Assembly: GCF_020181595.1 (NCBI RefSeq)
Contig: NZ_CP084028.1
Span: 2,525,445 to 2,589,444, forward strand
From: [Mycobacterium] vasticus
Lineage (GTDB): Bacteria; Actinomycetota; Actinomycetes; Mycobacteriales; Mycobacteriaceae
DNA length: 64,000 bases
Direction: 5' to 3'
A program made the translations under genes and the position numbers. Numbering within the stretch: position 1 is the stretch's first letter; each line of letters starts with the position of its first letter. Shown here piece by piece: positions 53,757 through 64,000 of the stretch. The notes under the pieces were generated by a model. It was not told the origin of the DNA, did no database searches, and was given only the letters and a program-made list of their open reading frames with translations.

Positions 53757-53762
53757 GCCGGC

Positions 53763-55439
53763 TTAGACCTCGAGCACGGTCGGCACGATCATCGGCTGCC
53801 GCCGGTAGACCTCGCCCACCCACTTGCCCACCGTGCGACGGACGGCCTGGGCGATCCGGGTCGGATCGGTGATCTGTTCCGCGGCAAGAGATTCCAGCTC
53901 CGCCTCGACCTTGCGGGCCACAGGTTCCAGCGCCTTGGGGTCTTCGGAGAAACCCCGCGAATACAGATGCGGGGGCGCCACCGGCTTGCCGGTCCCCCGG
54001 CGCACCACCACGGTCACCGCAACGAATCCCGACGACAGGATCAGCCGCTCCCCCAGCGTCGCATCGCCGACATCGCCGTCCACCAGCCCGTCGACGAACA
54101 TCTTGCCGGTCGGCACCGCGCCGGCGATGCTGGCCTGCCCACCGATCAGGTCGACACTGACGCCGTTCTCGGCCAACAGGATCGACTCCTCGGGCACCCC
54201 GGTACGCGCGGCCAGTGCGGCATTGGCGCGCATCATCCGCCAGGTGCCGTGCACCGGCATCACGTTGCGGGGCCGAATCCCGTTGTAGAGGAACAACAGT
54301 TCGCCGGCGTAGGCGTGACCGGAGACATGAACGCGCGCCTGGGCATTGGTGACCACTCGGGCGCCGATCTTGGCCAGCGCGTCCATCACCCCGAAGACGG
54401 CCTCTTCGTTGCCGGGGATCAGCGACGACGACAGCACCACCAGGTCACCGGCGGTCAGGGTGATCGACCGGTGCTCACCGCGCGACATCCGCGACAGCGC
54501 CGCCATCGGCTCGCCCTGGGTTCCAGTGGTGATCAGCACCACCTGGTCCGGCCGCATCTCCTCGGCGGCGCCGATGTCGACCACGTCCCGGTCGCCTACC
54601 TTCAGGAAACCGAGGTCCTTGGCGATACCCATGTTGCGGACCATCGACCGGCCGACGAACGCCACCCGCCGGCCCTGGGAGACCGCAGCGTCGATGATCT
54701 GCTGGACCCGGTCCACATTCGAGGCGAAGCACGCCACGATCACCCGTCCCTCGGCGCCCCGGATCAGCCGGTGCAGGGTGGGCCCGACCTCGCTCTCGCT
54801 GGGCCCGACGCCGGGAATCTCGGCATTGGTCGAGTCGCACAGGAACAGGTCCACGCCCTTGTCGCCGAGGCGCGACATGCCGGGCAGGTCGGTGGGACGT
54901 CCGTCCGGCGGCAGCTGATCGAGCTTGATGTCGCCGGTGTGGAGAACAGTTGCGCTGCCGGCACGCACCGCGATCGCCAGCGCATCCGGGATCGAGTGGT
55001 TGACGGCGAAGTACTCGCACTCGAACACCCCGTGGGTGCTGTGCTCGCCTTCGGCCACTATCTGGAACACCGGCTTGATGCGGTGTTCGCGGCATTTGGC
55101 GGCGACCAGGGCCAAGGTGAATTTCGAGCCGACCACCGGGATGTCGGGCCGCAGCTTGAGTAGGAAGGGGATCGCGCCGATGTGGTCCTCGTGGGCGTGG
55201 GTCAGCACCAGCGCCTCGATGTCGTCGAGCCGGTCGGCGATGAGCCGGATGTCCGGCAGGATCAGGTCGACGCCCGGTTCGTCGTGCCCGGGGAACAGTA
55301 CCCCGCAGTCGATGATGAGCAAGCGGCCGAGATGCTCGAAAACGGTCATGTTGCGGCCGATTTCACTGATACCACCCAGCGCCGTGATGCGCAGGCCACC
55401 CGGAGTCAGCGGCTCCGGTGGCTTGAGGTCCTCATTCAC
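53763..55439 (-). CDS. rnj: Ribonuclease J
   Basis: RNase J is a bifunctional 5'-exo- and endoribonuclease for mRNA decay and rRNA processing. The 558-residue metallo-beta-lactamase protein has the zinc motif HAHEDHIGAIPF (about 78-89), a beta-CASP domain with CDSTNAEIPG and FVGRSMVRNMG, and HVSGHA near 380. It ends with a C-terminal domain. GTG at 55439 is chosen because the protein then equals the M. tuberculosis length; GTG at 55445, directly adjoining the dapA stop, is an alternative. It is downstream of dapA and thyX in one transcript. Confidence 0.95.
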   Translation of the reverse strand: MNEDLKPPEPLTPGGLRITALGGISEIGRNMTVFEHLGRLLIIDCGVLFPGHDEPGVDLILPDIRLIADRLDDIEALVLTHAHEDHIGAIPFLLKLRPDIPVVGSKFTLALVAAKCREHRIKPVFQIVAEGEHSTHGVFECEYFAVNHSIPDALAIAVRAGSATVLHTGDIKLDQLPPDGRPTDLPGMSRLGDKGVDLFLCDSTNAEIPGVGPSESEVGPTLHRLIRGAEGRVIVACFASNVDRVQQIIDAAVSQGRRVAFVGRSMVRNMGIAKDLGFLKVGDRDVVDIGAAEEMRPDQVVLITTGTQGEPMAALSRMSRGEHRSITLTAGDLVVLSSSLIPGNEEAVFGVMDALAKIGARVVTNAQARVHVSGHAYAGELLFLYNGIRPRNVMPVHGTWRMMRANAALAARTGVPEESILLAENGVSVDLIGGQASIAGAVPTGKMFVDGLVDGDVGDATLGERLILSSGFVAVTVVVRRGTGKPVAPPHLYSRGFSEDPKALEPVARKVEAELESLAAEQITDPTRIAQAVRRTVGKWVGEVYRRQPMIVPTVLEV

Positions 55440-55445
55440 CGGCAC

Positions 55446-57132
<1,687 letters not shown>

Positions 57133-57163
57133 GGCAATCACCTTAAGGCGTGCCGGCCCGGTT

Positions 57164-57859
57164 TCAGCCGTTCGGCACCTTCGCGGCGATCTGCCCGGCG
57201 ATGACCACCGCAGTGTCCTTGGGGTCCGCGCTGCAGGTGTTGACGTCGACCACGACATTGTTGACCACGGTCAACGCCCGCCCGCAGGCCCAGCTCACGT
57301 CGTTGCCCGCATTGTCTTGGGTCGCGACCGTGCTCAACATGCCGTCGACGTTGGAGATCGGCCCGGCGGTCCAGGTGGTGCCACTCTGCAGGTGGCTGTA
57401 TTCGTGGCAGGCCGGCCATTGTTGGACGGCTGCGGCGAAGACGGCGGCGGCCTGCTTGGCCGACGGAAACGCGATGACGGCCTGTTCGGCGAAGTGCTCG
57501 AAATCGTCGCCCTCGCTCAGCGCCTGTTCCCGCACCCCGGTGTAGCCGCTGTCGGCGTATACCGGTGCCTGGGCCGCACCGTCGATTGCCAGGCATTCTC
57601 GGGGCTGCATGGTCGCGCTGTCGTCCGACAGGGCGGTGTGGGTGCGGGTGACGGCCATGTCGGTCGCCGCCATGATCGGATTGATCTGCTCGGGGGTGAG
57701 CAGCAGGGCACGAAGGGCGTCCTCGGCGACGGGCACGACGGCCGTGGTGGTGGGCACCGACGATGTGGCGCTGGGCAGGACTGTTGGTTCGTGACTGCCA
57801 CATCCGGCGGCCGGCACAACGCCCGCGACAACAAGCACCCACGCACCAAGAATCCGCAT
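57164..57859 (-). CDS. Lipoprotein with PknH-like sensor domain
   Basis: This 231-residue exported lipoprotein has a signal ending at lipobox AAGC (Cys20). A Ser/Thr/Val-rich linker leads to a PknH_C-type extracellular sensor domain (about 45-231) with [54 protein letters not shown], and four cysteines (Cys in RECL, PACHEY, WACGRAL, NTCSAD) that form two disulfides in PknH. Mycobacteria use free-standing copies of this domain as secreted ligand binders; the ligand is unknown. It is upstream of thyX on the same strand. Confidence 0.85.
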   Translation of the reverse strand: MRILGAWVLVVAGVVPAAGCGSHEPTVLPSATSSVPTTTAVVPVAEDALRALLLTPEQINPIMAATDMAVTRTHTALSDDSATMQPRECLAIDGAAQAPVYADSGYTGVREQALSEGDDFEHFAEQAVIAFPSAKQAAAVFAAAVQQWPACHEYSHLQSGTTWTAGPISNVDGMLSTVATQDNAGNDVSWACGRALTVVNNVVVDVNTCSADPKDTAVVIAGQIAAKVPNG

Positions 57860-57935
57860 TCGATCACCTCGGCATCCCCGACCCCGGATCGGCGCGCCAG
57901 CCCTCAGCTTCGCCGATCAGCTCCCGGTCGCCACC

Positions 57936-59138
57936 CTAGCGTCGGCGCAGCGGTCCTGCCAGATCGCCGCGGCTGCCCACGGTTACCCGGCTCAGGCCCA
58001 GCCAGGACGCCATGGACTCGAGTTCGGCCACCAGCGCGTCGGCAACCCACGGACGTGACTGCCCCTCTTCGGCGAACGCCCCGACTACGTGCAGGGCATC
58101 GTGCTGCCGGTCGGCCTTGAGGTCGACGCGGCCTGCCAGCTGCCCGTCCAGCAGGAACGGCCACACGTAATAGCCGTACTGGCGTTTGGGCGCCGGGGTG
58201 TAGATCTCGATGCGGTAGTGAAAGTCGAACAGCCGCTGCACCCGCGGCCGGAAGAAGATCAGCGGATCGAACGGACACAGCAGCGCGGTACCGCGATCAG
58301 TCCGCGGAATCGATTGCCCGGCCCGCAGATAGGCCGCGGCGCCCCAGTCGGCCACCTGCACCTGCTCCAGCTCACCAGCGGCCACCAACGCCGCGATAGC
58401 CGGCTTGGTCTGGCCGGCAGACAGTCGGAAATAGTCACGCAGGTCCGCCTCGGTGGCCAGCCCGAGCGCACCTGCGGCTCGCAGGACCAACTCCCGGACC
58501 GCCTCGTCGTCGTCGACTTCGCGAGCCAGCACCTGCGCCGGCAGCACGTTTGCGACCAGGTCGTAGTGCCGGGCGAATCCGACCCGGGTGGCGGTGGTGA
58601 GCACCCCGGCGGCGAACAGTGCCTCGGCCACCCACTTGGTGTCACTGCGGTTCCACCAGGTTCCCTTACCGCGCTTAGGCCCGGCCGCCAGATACGACTC
58701 GATCTGTCCGGCGGTGGCCGGCCCGAGTTCGGTGACAGCGGCGACGATATCGTCGGCCAGTCGCGGGTTTGGCCGCACGTTGCCCCACCGCCCCTGGGTG
58801 TATTGGCGCATCCGCCATCGCAACAGCGGCCAGTCGTCGACGGCCATCAGCGCCGCCTCGTGCGCCCAGTACTCGACCAACAACCGCGGCGAGCGGGCGC
58901 TGTGGCTCCAGGCGGCGCGATCCAGCACGGTGCGGTCATACGGGCCGAGCCGGCTGAACACCGGGGCGTAGTGGGCACGCACCGCCACCGACACCGAGTC
59001 CATCTGCAGAACCTGGATCCGTGACATCAACCGCCTCAGGTGCGCCCGACTGACCTCGGCGCGCGGCTTGGCCTCCGCGAATCCCTGTGCGGCGACTGCG
59101 ATTCGGCGCGCCTGGGCGGCCGTCAGTGACACCGTCAC
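57936..59138 (-). CDS. YcaQ/AlkX-like DNA glycosylase (HTH_42 winged helix)
   Basis: This 400-residue protein of the HTH_42 superfamily has [13 protein letters not shown] at the N-terminus, the catalytic-type Q-x-D motif VLQMDSVSV (Gln45, Asp47), [10 protein letters not shown], and the C-terminal [43 protein letters not shown] beta domain. E. coli YcaQ and Streptomyces AlkZ unhook interstrand crosslinks or alkyl adducts. A repair role is therefore likely here, but the lesion is unknown. GTG at 59138 overlaps the dfrA stop (GTGA), so it is coupled to the dfrA-thyA genes. A GTG two codons later is possible. Confidence 0.88.
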   Translation of the reverse strand: MTVSLTAAQARRIAVAAQGFAEAKPRAEVSRAHLRRLMSRIQVLQMDSVSVAVRAHYAPVFSRLGPYDRTVLDRAAWSHSARSPRLLVEYWAHEAALMAVDDWPLLRWRMRQYTQGRWGNVRPNPRLADDIVAAVTELGPATAGQIESYLAAGPKRGKGTWWNRSDTKWVAEALFAAGVLTTATRVGFARHYDLVANVLPAQVLAREVDDDEAVRELVLRAAGALGLATEADLRDYFRLSAGQTKPAIAALVAAGELEQVQVADWGAAAYLRAGQSIPRTDRGTALLCPFDPLIFFRPRVQRLFDFHYRIEIYTPAPKRQYGYYVWPFLLDGQLAGRVDLKADRQHDALHVVGAFAEEGQSRPWVADALVAELESMASWLGLSRVTVGSRGDLAGPLRRR

Positions 59139-59617
59139 CGACGGTAGCTGCAGAACCGGTAGCGCAGCCCCGCCGCACTGGTGAGCCACTCGCCTTTGCG
59201 CACCGACCAGCCGTCGTCGAGTACCGGAGCCAGCGCATCGCCATCTTGGTGCGCCAGTTCGATGTCGATCTCGGTGACTTCGCAGCGGTCGGCGTTGGGC
59301 AGTGCCAGCGCGTAGATCTGTGCGCCACCGATCACCCAGGTCTCGGCGCCGGTCACCGCGGCGTCCAGCGTCGACACCACCTCGGCGCCGTCGGCGTCGT
59401 AGTCCGGTTGGCGGGTCACCACCACGTTGGCCCGCCCGGGCAGCGGACGCACGCCGGCGGGCAGCGATTCCCAGGTCAGCCGGCCCATCACCACCCGGTG
59501 TCCCAGGGTGAGTTCTTTGAACCGCGCCTGATCTTCGGGCAGCCGCCACGGGATGCCGCCGTCGCGCCCGATGACCCCGGACACCGACTGTGCCCAGATC
59601 AACGCCAGCGCGCTCAT
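59135..59617 (-). CDS. dfrA: Dihydrofolate reductase
   Basis: DfrA regenerates tetrahydrofolate from dihydrofolate produced by ThyA. The 160-residue enzyme shows [29 protein letters not shown] (substrate and NADPH contacts, with Asp27-type residue in the WRLPED region), [11 protein letters not shown], and [12 protein letters not shown]. It starts with ATG overlapping the thyA stop (ATGA) and ends overlapping the YcaQ-like gene. It is the trimethoprim-class target. Confidence 0.96.
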   Translation of the reverse strand: MSALALIWAQSVSGVIGRDGGIPWRLPEDQARFKELTLGHRVVMGRLTWESLPAGVRPLPGRANVVVTRQPDYDADGAEVVSTLDAAVTGAETWVIGGAQIYALALPNADRCEVTEIDIELAHQDGDALAPVLDDGWSVRKGEWLTSAAGLRYRFCSYRR

Positions 59618-60414
59618 ACCGCCACGGGCGCCTTGATCGCCGGGTGCGGGTCGTAGCCGTGGATCTCGATGTCGTCGAACGTGTAGTCGAAGATCGAATC
59701 CCGCTGCGCCAGGATCAGTTTCGGATAGGCACGCGGTGTGCGGGACAGCTGCTCGGTGACCTGCTCGACGTGGTTGTCGTAGATGTGGCAGTCGCCGCCG
59801 GTCCAGACGAACTCCCCCACGCCCAACCCGGCCTGAGCGGCCATCATGTGGGTGAGCAGCGCGTAGCTGGCGATGTTGAACGGCACCCCGAGGAACAGGT
59901 CGGCGCTGCGCTGATACAGCTGGCAGGACAGTTTGCCGTCGGCGACGTAGAACTGGAACAGCGCGTGGCACGGCGCCAGGGCCATCTTGTCCAGTTCGCC
60001 GACGTTCCACGCCGAGACGATGATGCGCCGTGACTCCGGGTCGGTGCGCAGCAATTCCACCGCTTTGGCGATCTGGTCGATGTGCTCTCCGGACGGGGTC
60101 GGCCAGGACCGCCATTGCACCCCGTAGACCGGCCCGAGATCGCCTGTCGGCGAAGCCCACTCGTCCCAGATGGTGACACCGTGTTCGTTGAGCCACGCGG
60201 TGTTGGAGTCACCGCGCAGGAACCACAGCAGCTCGTAGACCACCGACTTGAGGTGCACCTTCTTGGTGGTGATCAGCGGAAAGCCGGCGGCCAGGTCGTA
60301 GCGCAGCTGGTGACCGAACAGGCTGCGGGTGCCGGTACCGGTGCGGTCGGCCTTCGGTGTGCCCTGCGCCAACACCAGCCGCAGCAGGTCCTCATACGGG
60401 GTCGCGATCGGCAC
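59614..60414 (-). CDS. thyA: Thymidylate synthase (classical)
   Basis: ThyA methylates dUMP with methylene-tetrahydrofolate and yields dihydrofolate, which DfrA recycles. The 266-residue protein has catalytic Cys149 in [12 protein letters not shown], the folate and dUMP loops [14 protein letters not shown] and [15 protein letters not shown], and ends KAPVAV. GTG at 60414 gives [11 protein letters not shown]. Together with thyX at 56380 this strain keeps both thymidylate routes, as do most mycobacteria. Confidence 0.96.
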   Translation of the reverse strand: MPIATPYEDLLRLVLAQGTPKADRTGTGTRSLFGHQLRYDLAAGFPLITTKKVHLKSVVYELLWFLRGDSNTAWLNEHGVTIWDEWASPTGDLGPVYGVQWRSWPTPSGEHIDQIAKAVELLRTDPESRRIIVSAWNVGELDKMALAPCHALFQFYVADGKLSCQLYQRSADLFLGVPFNIASYALLTHMMAAQAGLGVGEFVWTGGDCHIYDNHVEQVTEQLSRTPRAYPKLILAQRDSIFDYTFDDIEIHGYDPHPAIKAPVAV

Positions 60415-60444
60415 GTCGCCCAGCCTAGCGGTGATCGGTCGGAG

Positions 60445-60450
60445 TAGAAC
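60445..60450 (+). promoter_or_regulatory. Weak -10 element of the dienelactone-hydrolase gene
   Basis: TAGAAC ends seven bases before the ATG at 60458. It lacks the final T of TANNNT, and no ribosome site is seen. It fits the leaderless pattern of other genes in this window but is weaker. Confidence 0.3.
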
Positions 60451-60457
60451 GGATGCC

Positions 60458-61198
60458 ATGCCCGCAATCAACGACACGATCACCACGCCCGACGGCACCT
60501 GCGGTGTCAGGCTGTTCACCCCGGACGGCCCGGGCCCGTGGCCCGGCGTCGTCATGTATGTCGATGCCGGGGGTGTCCGCGACACCTTCGACGGCATGGC
60601 CGCCGAGCTGGCCGGACTCGGCTACGCCGTGCTGCTGCCCGACGTCTACTACCGCCATCCGGGCTGGGCACCCTTCGACATGGGGACGGTGTTCGGCGAC
60701 GCCAAGGAGCGCGCCCGGCTGTTCTCGATGATCAGCCAGGTGACGCAGGATCGGATGGCCACCGATGCCGGGGCGTTCTTCGACTATCTGGCCGGGCGTC
60801 CGGAGGTCCGCGGGGACCGGTTCGGGGTGTGCGGCTATTGCATGGGCGGGCGCACCTCGGTGGTGGTGGCCGGGCGTGTCCCGGAGCGGGTCGCCGCGGC
60901 GGCGTCGTTCCACGGCGGCGGGTTGGTCACCGACGCACCGGACAGCCCGCACCTGCTGGCCGGGAAGATGCGGGCCAGGGTCTATGTGGCCGGCGCTAAG
61001 AACGACGGCGCGTTCACCAAGGCCCACGCCGCGACCCTGGATGAGGCGCTGACCGCGGCCGGTGTCGAGCACACCGTCGAGTTCTATCCCGCCGAGCACG
61101 GCTTCGCCGTCCCCGACAATGCGCCCTACGACGCCGACGCCGCGGCCCGGCACTGGACGGCGTTGCGCGAGGTGTTCGGCAGCGCGCTCGGCGGTTAG
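60458..61198 (+). CDS. Dienelactone hydrolase family protein (Rv2765-like)
   Basis: This 246-residue alpha/beta hydrolase has [15 protein letters not shown], the nucleophile loop [12 protein letters not shown] (Cys near 130 in G-Y-C-M-G-G, as in dienelactone hydrolases), and late [18 protein letters not shown] with the catalytic His. The natural substrate is unknown. ATG at 60458 is used because the frame before it is antisense to thyA. Its stop overlaps the convergent MFS gene by four bases. Confidence 0.9.
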   Translation: MPAINDTITTPDGTCGVRLFTPDGPGPWPGVVMYVDAGGVRDTFDGMAAELAGLGYAVLLPDVYYRHPGWAPFDMGTVFGDAKERARLFSMISQVTQDRMATDAGAFFDYLAGRPEVRGDRFGVCGYCMGGRTSVVVAGRVPERVAAAASFHGGGLVTDAPDSPHLLAGKMRARVYVAGAKNDGAFTKAHAATLDEALTAAGVEHTVEFYPAEHGFAVPDNAPYDADAAARHWTALREVFGSALGG

Positions 61199-62526
61199 CC
61201 CGGGTGCAGGGCGTCCCCGAGGTGGTCGGCGATGGTGACCTCACCGAACGCGGCGTCTTTGGTCTCGTGCATGACCAGCAGCGCGACGAACGAGCATGCC
61301 GCCGCCGTCGACAGGTACACACCCACCCACCGCACCCCGTGCTCGGTGGCCAGCCAGGTGGCAATGAACGGCGCAACCGCCGCACCCAGGATGCTCGCCG
61401 CGTTGTAGGACACCCCTGAGCCGGTGTAGCGGACGTTGGGCGGGAACAGTTCGGGCAGCACCGCACTCATCGGCCCGAACGACAACCCCATCAACGTCAT
61501 TCCGACGATCAGGAAGATCAGTACCGCGCCGGTGGAACTGTCCGGCTTCAAGAACACGCCGAAGGTGGTTCCGTAGAGCACGATTCCGGCGGTGAACACA
61601 AGCAGCACCGGACGCCGGCCGTATCGATCGGCGAGCGCGCCGGTCAGCGGTAGCACCGCCATGAAGAACAGCACCGCAATCGCCTGCAGTCCAAGGAATT
61701 CCGCGTAGCTGTAGCCCAGTCCGGTGCCGTGTGCGGTGCCGTAGCTCAGCGTCCACGTCGTCACGGTGTAGAACAGCGTGTAGGTCGCCACCATCACCAG
61801 CGTTCCGATGATCAGCTGACGCCAATTACCCCGGAGCACCTCTGCTATCGGCGCACTGACCCGCTGACCGCTCTCGATGGCCTGGGCGAAGACCGGAGTC
61901 TCGGTGAGTCGCAACCGAACATAGAGGCCTACGCCTACCATCACCACGCTGAGCAGAAACGGTATCCGCCAGCCCCACGCGAGAAACGGCCCGTCCTGCC
62001 CATCGGCGGCCGGCCCGAGACCGTGCAGCAGGATCAGGAACATCACGGTGGCGAGCAGAAAACCCAGCGGTGCGCCCAATTGCGGCCACATCCCCGCCCT
62101 CGCGCGCCGGCCCGGTTCGGCGTTCTCGGTGGCCAGCAGTGCCGCACCACTCCATTCCCCGCCGAGCGCCACGCCCTGACTGAACCGCAGCACAGCCAGC
62201 AGAACCGGTGCGAGCAGACCGATCTGGTGATAGGTGGGCAGCACCCCGATCGCAAATGTGGCGACACCCATGACCAGCAACGAGGCGACCAGGGTGGTTT
62301 TGCGGCCCAGCCGATCACCGAAGTGGCCGAACAGGACCGAGCCCACGGGCCGGGCCACGAAGGCCAGTCCGAACGTCGCCAACGACGCCAGCAGCGCCAC
62401 GGTCGGATTGCCCCGCGGAAAGAAGAGGTGCGGAAATACCGTGACGGCCGCGGCGGCATAGACGTAGAAGTCGTAGAACTCGATGGTGGTGCCGATCATC
62501 GCCGCCAGCGCGATCCTGCGGGTCAT
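61195..62526 (-). CDS. MFS transporter of the metabolite:H+ symporter (MHS) family
   Basis: This 443-residue carrier has twelve predicted helices. It has the MHS features IGTTIEFYDFYVYAAAAVTVF in helix 1 and GDRLGRKTTLVASLLVMG in loop 2-3, plus DRYGRRPVLLVF in loop 8-9. Relatives import shikimate, proline, alpha-ketoglutarate or citrate; the substrate is unknown. The ATG at 62526 is preferred; a TTG at 62556 would overlap the upstream kinase gene. It follows that gene by seven bases, so it is in one operon with it and the SDR. Confidence 0.9.
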   Translation of the reverse strand: MTRRIALAAMIGTTIEFYDFYVYAAAAVTVFPHLFFPRGNPTVALLASLATFGLAFVARPVGSVLFGHFGDRLGRKTTLVASLLVMGVATFAIGVLPTYHQIGLLAPVLLAVLRFSQGVALGGEWSGAALLATENAEPGRRARAGMWPQLGAPLGFLLATVMFLILLHGLGPAADGQDGPFLAWGWRIPFLLSVVMVGVGLYVRLRLTETPVFAQAIESGQRVSAPIAEVLRGNWRQLIIGTLVMVATYTLFYTVTTWTLSYGTAHGTGLGYSYAEFLGLQAIAVLFFMAVLPLTGALADRYGRRPVLLVFTAGIVLYGTTFGVFLKPDSSTGAVLIFLIVGMTLMGLSFGPMSAVLPELFPPNVRYTGSGVSYNAASILGAAVAPFIATWLATEHGVRWVGVYLSTAAACSFVALLVMHETKDAAFGEVTIADHLGDALHPG

Positions 62527-62533
62527 CCCCCGC

Positions 62534-63559
62534 TCAGATTCCCGCGTCGTCGGCAACCTTGCGGGCCTGATCCACCAGCGCGTCGATCCAACCGGTGAGC
62601 GGCGTCCCCGACGCCGCCCGGTTCTCCGGGTTGTTCAGCACCCGCCGCACGATCCCCTCGGCGATGATCGCCACCTTCCACAGACCCAGCGCGTGCCAGA
62701 ACGCCAGGCTCGCCGCGTCGCGTCCAGTGCGCTCCAGATACACCCGGGCCATCTCGGCCCGGTCCGGGAAGCCGTCCAGCGTGGTGACGACGAACTCGCC
62801 GGCGATGTTCTCCTCACCGGCCTGCGGCCAGTACGCCAACAGACTGCCCATGTCGGCCAGCGGATCACCGAGGGTGGACAGCTCCCAGTCCAGCACCGCG
62901 GTGACCGCACCGTCGGTGCGCGAGGTGATCACGTTGCGAATGTGGAAGTCGCCGTGCACCAGTGTCAGCTCCTGCTGCGGCGGCGCCGCGGCAACCAGCC
63001 GCCGGGTCAGGTCGTCGAGTTCGGGCAGCTCGCGAGTCTTGGACTGCTCCCACTGCCCGGCCCAGCGCTTGAGCTGACGTTGGGCGTACGGCTTGTGGCT
63101 GGCCAGGTCGTCCAGGCCGACCTTGTCGATGTCGACGGCGTGGATCTTGGCCAGTGTCTCCACCATGGACAGCGCAATCTGGCGGCGGCGCTGCGGCGTA
63201 AGCGATTCGGCCACCGCCATCCGGTCCACCACCACCCCGTCGACGTACTCCATCAACAGCAGCGGCACGTCCTCAGCATCGCGGGTGAGCCCGTACACCC
63301 GCGGAGAGGGCACATCGGCCTCCTGCAGGGCAGTCAGGATCCGCGCCTCCCGAGCGACGTCGTGGGCCGATGCCAGCAGCTGACCCATCGGCGGCCGTCG
63401 CAACACCCACCTGTGGTCGGCCGCGTCGCAGACCAGATACGTCAGGTTCGACTGACCGATGCCGATCCGCTCGAAGCTCAGCGGGCGGGTAACGGGTATA
63501 CCGAGCTGGACAATCCAACGCGCGACCATCGCCGGGTCCACGCCGACCACGTCAGCCAT
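62534..63559 (-). CDS. Aminoglycoside-phosphotransferase-like kinase (ACAD10/FadE36-type)
   Basis: This 341-residue kinase-fold protein has the N-lobe WVLRRPPMGQLLASAHDVAREARILTAL, the catalytic loop LVHGDFHIRNVI (Asp in HGDFH) and the metal motif LDWELSTLGDPLADMG. It resembles the ACAD10/11 kinase domain and mycobacterial FadE36, which phosphorylate 4-hydroxyacyl-CoA for beta-oxidation. It is therefore probably metabolic rather than a resistance gene. The ATG overlaps the SDR stop by eight bases, so the two are coupled. Confidence 0.85.
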   Translation of the reverse strand: MADVVGVDPAMVARWIVQLGIPVTRPLSFERIGIGQSNLTYLVCDAADHRWVLRRPPMGQLLASAHDVAREARILTALQEADVPSPRVYGLTRDAEDVPLLLMEYVDGVVVDRMAVAESLTPQRRRQIALSMVETLAKIHAVDIDKVGLDDLASHKPYAQRQLKRWAGQWEQSKTRELPELDDLTRRLVAAAPPQQELTLVHGDFHIRNVITSRTDGAVTAVLDWELSTLGDPLADMGSLLAYWPQAGEENIAGEFVVTTLDGFPDRAEMARVYLERTGRDAASLAFWHALGLWKVAIIAEGIVRRVLNNPENRAASGTPLTGWIDALVDQARKVADDAGI

Positions 63560-64000
63560 GAGCGCCCGACCGGAATCCCGCTGCGCCGCCGAGGAGTTGG
63601 CCGCCGTCGATCACCAGGGTCTGACCGGTGATCCAACTCGCCACATCCGATGCCAGGAAGGCGACCGCCTCGGCGATGTCGACAGGCTCACCGATCCGGC
63701 CCAGCGGCATCGCCGCGGCCAGGCCGTCCTCGTTCTCCTTCCAGAGGATCTCGGCCAGCTTGGTCCGCACCACGCCGGGGCAGACGGCATTGACCCGCAC
63801 GCCCGGTGAGAGTTCCAGCGCGAGTTGTTTGGTGATGTGGATCAGCGCGGCCTTGGTGGCGTTGTACATGCCCATGAGCGGCGCGGAGCTCATCCCGCCG
63901 ATGGACGCCGTGTTCACCACCGTGCCGCCGTGTTCGCCCATCCATGCCTTGACCGCGAGCGAGGTCCACAGCAACGGACCCCACAGATTGACGTCGAAGA
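63552..64000 (-). CDS. Short-chain dehydrogenase/reductase, C-terminal part (Rv2766c-like)
   Basis: The frame runs off the right edge; 149 residues of the C-terminal half are visible. It starts in the middle of the Rossmann domain with FDVNLWGPLLWTSLAVKAW. The visible motifs are TVVNTASIGG (catalytic Ser), YNATKAAL (YxxxK catalytic pair), PGVVRTKL, and the C-terminal ITGQTLVIDGGQLLGG. It matches the FabG-like reductase that follows Rv2765 in M. tuberculosis. The cofactor and substrate cannot be read, since the Gly-rich nucleotide loop lies outside the window. Confidence 0.88.
   Translation of the reverse strand, partial: FDVNLWGPLLWTSLAVKAWMGEHGGTVVNTASIGGMSSAPLMGMYNATKAALIHITKQLALELSPGVRVNAVCPGVVRTKLAEILWKENEDGLAAAMPLGRIGEPVDIAEAVAFLASDVASWITGQTLVIDGGQLLGGAAGFRSGAHG

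Noticed and set aside
62534..63559. Aminoglycoside resistance gene
   Set aside because: The kinase resembles ACAD10/FadE36-type proteins and is coupled to an SDR, so a lipid-catabolic role is more likely than resistance.

Overview
The window is a high-GC chromosomal segment from a mycobacterium (Mycobacterium in the broad sense). Gene content and order follow the M. tuberculosis block from about Rv2696c to Rv2766c: dut, cei, ppgK, sigA, sigB, ideR, sthA, nrdR, lexA, fadE20, hflX, dapF, miaA, miaB, recX, recA, psp genes, clgR, pgsA3, argA, ftsK, rnj, dapA, thyX, dfrA, thyA. It is not M. tuberculosis: suhB, pspN and the PE_PGRS gene are missing here, extra genes are present, and the RecA intein sits at the M. 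leprae-type site. Species is not assigned. Locus comparisons with M. tuberculosis are from memory of that genome, not from a search.

Layout. 1-1608 is an insertion-sequence zone: the tail of an IS21-like element with its repeated ends, then an IS110-family transposase with a structured non-coding flank. 1609-18850 is the conserved sigA-sigB-ideR-sthA-nrdR-lexA core, with small zinc-ribbon and membrane proteins between. 18876-21222 is an inserted module: a second-type GTP cyclohydrolase I, a divergent winged-helix regulator with a cysteine-rich C-terminus, and a coupled nitronate monooxygenase. 21223-26037 carries an LGFP-repeat surface protein, an acyl-CoA dehydrogenase under a clear inverted-repeat operator, and a DEAD-box helicase. 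26263-31984 is a tight minus-strand operon (two DMT transporters, Rv2728c-like, miaA, dapF, hflX). 32132-38662 has a DUF349 protein, miaB with a membrane partner, and a four-gene glutamate-type ABC importer. 38726-43715 holds recX and intein-bearing recA, then a DUF2236 oxygenase-like gene divergent from a TetR regulator. 43706-49889 covers a glycosyltransferase, an epoxide hydrolase, the clgR-pspA-pspM envelope stress operon, pgsA3, argA and a DUF421 protein. 49919-60414 contains ftsK, two small enzymes, the minus-strand thyX-dapA-rnj block, a sensor lipoprotein, and thyA-dfrA overlapping a YcaQ-like DNA glycosylase gene. 60458-64000 ends with a dienelactone-hydrolase-like protein, an MFS carrier, an APH-like kinase and a truncated SDR.

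Regulation visible in the DNA is unusually rich. LexA-type SOS boxes lie in the lexA/LysM divergent region and inside the recA promoter. A second recA promoter matches the RecA-independent (RecA-NDp) motif. sigB and clgR share the same ECF-sigma promoter architecture. At least nine genes have a TANNNT -10 element about seven bases before the start codon, as expected of leaderless mycobacterial transcripts.

No tRNA, rRNA, CRISPR array or prophage was seen, and no gene-free stretch exceeds 300 bases. No obviously new multi-gene system was found. The best candidates for new biology are the IS110 non-coding end and the folE-regulator-nitronate monooxygenase module.
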